Shown piece after piece: positions 5,162 to 5,442 of a stretch of 5,442 nt of DNA. Location: the NCBI GenBank assembly GCA_946886185.1, contig CAMPIC010000243.1, positions 1 through 5,442 on the forward strand, written 5' to 3'. Below the pieces are notes generated by a model. The model saw only the letters and a list, made by a program, of their open reading frames with translations, was not told the DNA's origin and did no database searches. Both the position numbers and the translations under genes were made by a program. Numbering within the stretch: position 1 is the first letter of the stretch; each line of letters starts with the position of its first letter. Source of the DNA: an uncultured bacterium (GTDB lineage: Bacteria; Eisenbacteria; RBG-16-71-46; CAIMUX01).

Positions 5162-5442
5162 CTACCCCTGAGCCGGACGGAGCTGCAGTCCGACCAGCGC
5201 TCTCTCTGTGTTGGAGAGATCTCCGATCACCTTGCGGATCGGTTCGGGGAGTTTGCGCACCAAGGTCGGAATCGCGATGATCTGGTCGCCTTTCGCCAAT
5301 TGGGGATGGACCAGGAGATCGACCACCTCGATCCGGTACTTGCCCGCCAGATGCGTCTCGCAGATCGTATAGAGTTTTACGATGGCCGCGATGGACCTGG
5401 CCGACTTGCCTGCCACGTTCAGACGAAGCTCCCAAACGTCGG
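5162..5442 (-). CDS. kaiB: KaiB-family protein, nearly complete (5' end outside window)
   Basis: The 92 visible C-terminal residues (1 = first full codon, 5440-5438) match KaiB, the thioredoxin-like partner of the KaiC ATPase in the cyanobacterial clock. From memory of the Thermosynechococcus protein it aligns without gaps, shifted by 5. Shared features are 'LNVAG' (7-11), 'VVDLLVHPQLA' (39-49), the proposed cis-Pro turn 'IPTL' (57-60), 'KLPEPIRKVIGDLSN' (63-77) and 'LVGLQL' (82-87). Only about five residues plus the start codon should lie beyond the window edge. The GTG at 5416 is not the start, because conserved strand residues precede it. Two family positions differ: Glu66 replaces the middle Pro of a Pro-Pro-Pro run, and Gln86 replaces the Asp after 'GL'. 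The gene ends 2 nt before the hybrid kinase. Outside cyanobacteria such proteins often sit beside kaiC and PAS kinases; a clock role is not implied. Confidence 0.88.
   Translation of the reverse strand, partial: DVWELRLNVAGKSARSIAAIVKLYTICETHLAGKYRIEVVDLLVHPQLAKGDQIIAIPTLVRKLPEPIRKVIGDLSNTERALVGLQLRPAQG
5165..5169 (-). promoter_or_regulatory. Shine-Dalgarno for the hybrid kinase
   Basis: On the minus strand AGGGG (5169 to 5165) lies 5 nt before ATG-5159, overlapping the last codons of the KaiB-family gene. It fixes the kinase start and suggests coupled translation of the two genes. Confidence 0.6.

Noticed and set aside
5162..5416. GTG-5416 as the true start of the KaiB-family gene.
   Set aside because: The open frame continues to the window edge with 'WELRLN', which matches the first KaiB strand, so the start lies outside.
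5160..5435. A 92-residue N-terminal extension of the hybrid kinase.
   Set aside because: It is rich in Gly, Arg, Ser and Pro with no domain, overlaps the KaiB gene in another frame, and a good ribosome site precedes ATG-5159.

Overview
The window is GC-rich, densely packed bacterial chromosome. It holds two converging gene groups separated by only 37 bases. A TonB-ExbB-ExbD energy-transduction set implies a diderm (Gram-negative) organism. High GC, frequent GTG starts, tandem exbD genes and a KaiB-type protein next to a PAS hybrid kinase would fit several poorly cultured lineages (for example Eisenbacteria, Gemmatimonadota, Acidobacteriota or deltaproteobacterial relatives). The sequence alone does not settle the phylum.

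Plus-strand group (start to 3079): the tail of a TPR-repeat protein, a single-domain STAS protein (anti-sigma-factor-antagonist type), a MotA/TolQ/ExbB-family proton channel subunit, two different ExbD/TolR-family subunits, and a TonB protein. The junctions are +25, -4, -14, +3 and -4 nt, so from the STAS gene onward this reads as one translationally coupled operon. ExbB plus the two ExbDs would harvest proton-motive force in the inner membrane. TonB would carry it across the periplasm to outer-membrane transporters that are not in this window. The STAS gene in front of the motor is the unusual part.

Convergent gap (3080-3116): 37 bases with one modest hairpin and no T-tract.

Minus-strand group (5442 down to 3117): a KaiB-family protein cut by the right edge of the window, then after 2 nt a 680-residue soluble hybrid sensor kinase (coiled coil, PAS, PAS, HisKA, HATPase_c, receiver). 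All catalytic residues of the kinase and receiver are present. KaiB next to a PAS kinase suggests a non-cyanobacterial Kai-type signalling module. A kaiC or a second kaiB just beyond position 5442 is predicted but not visible.

No rRNA, tRNA, CRISPR array, insertion sequence or extended repeat was found. No gene-free stretch exceeds 37 bases.
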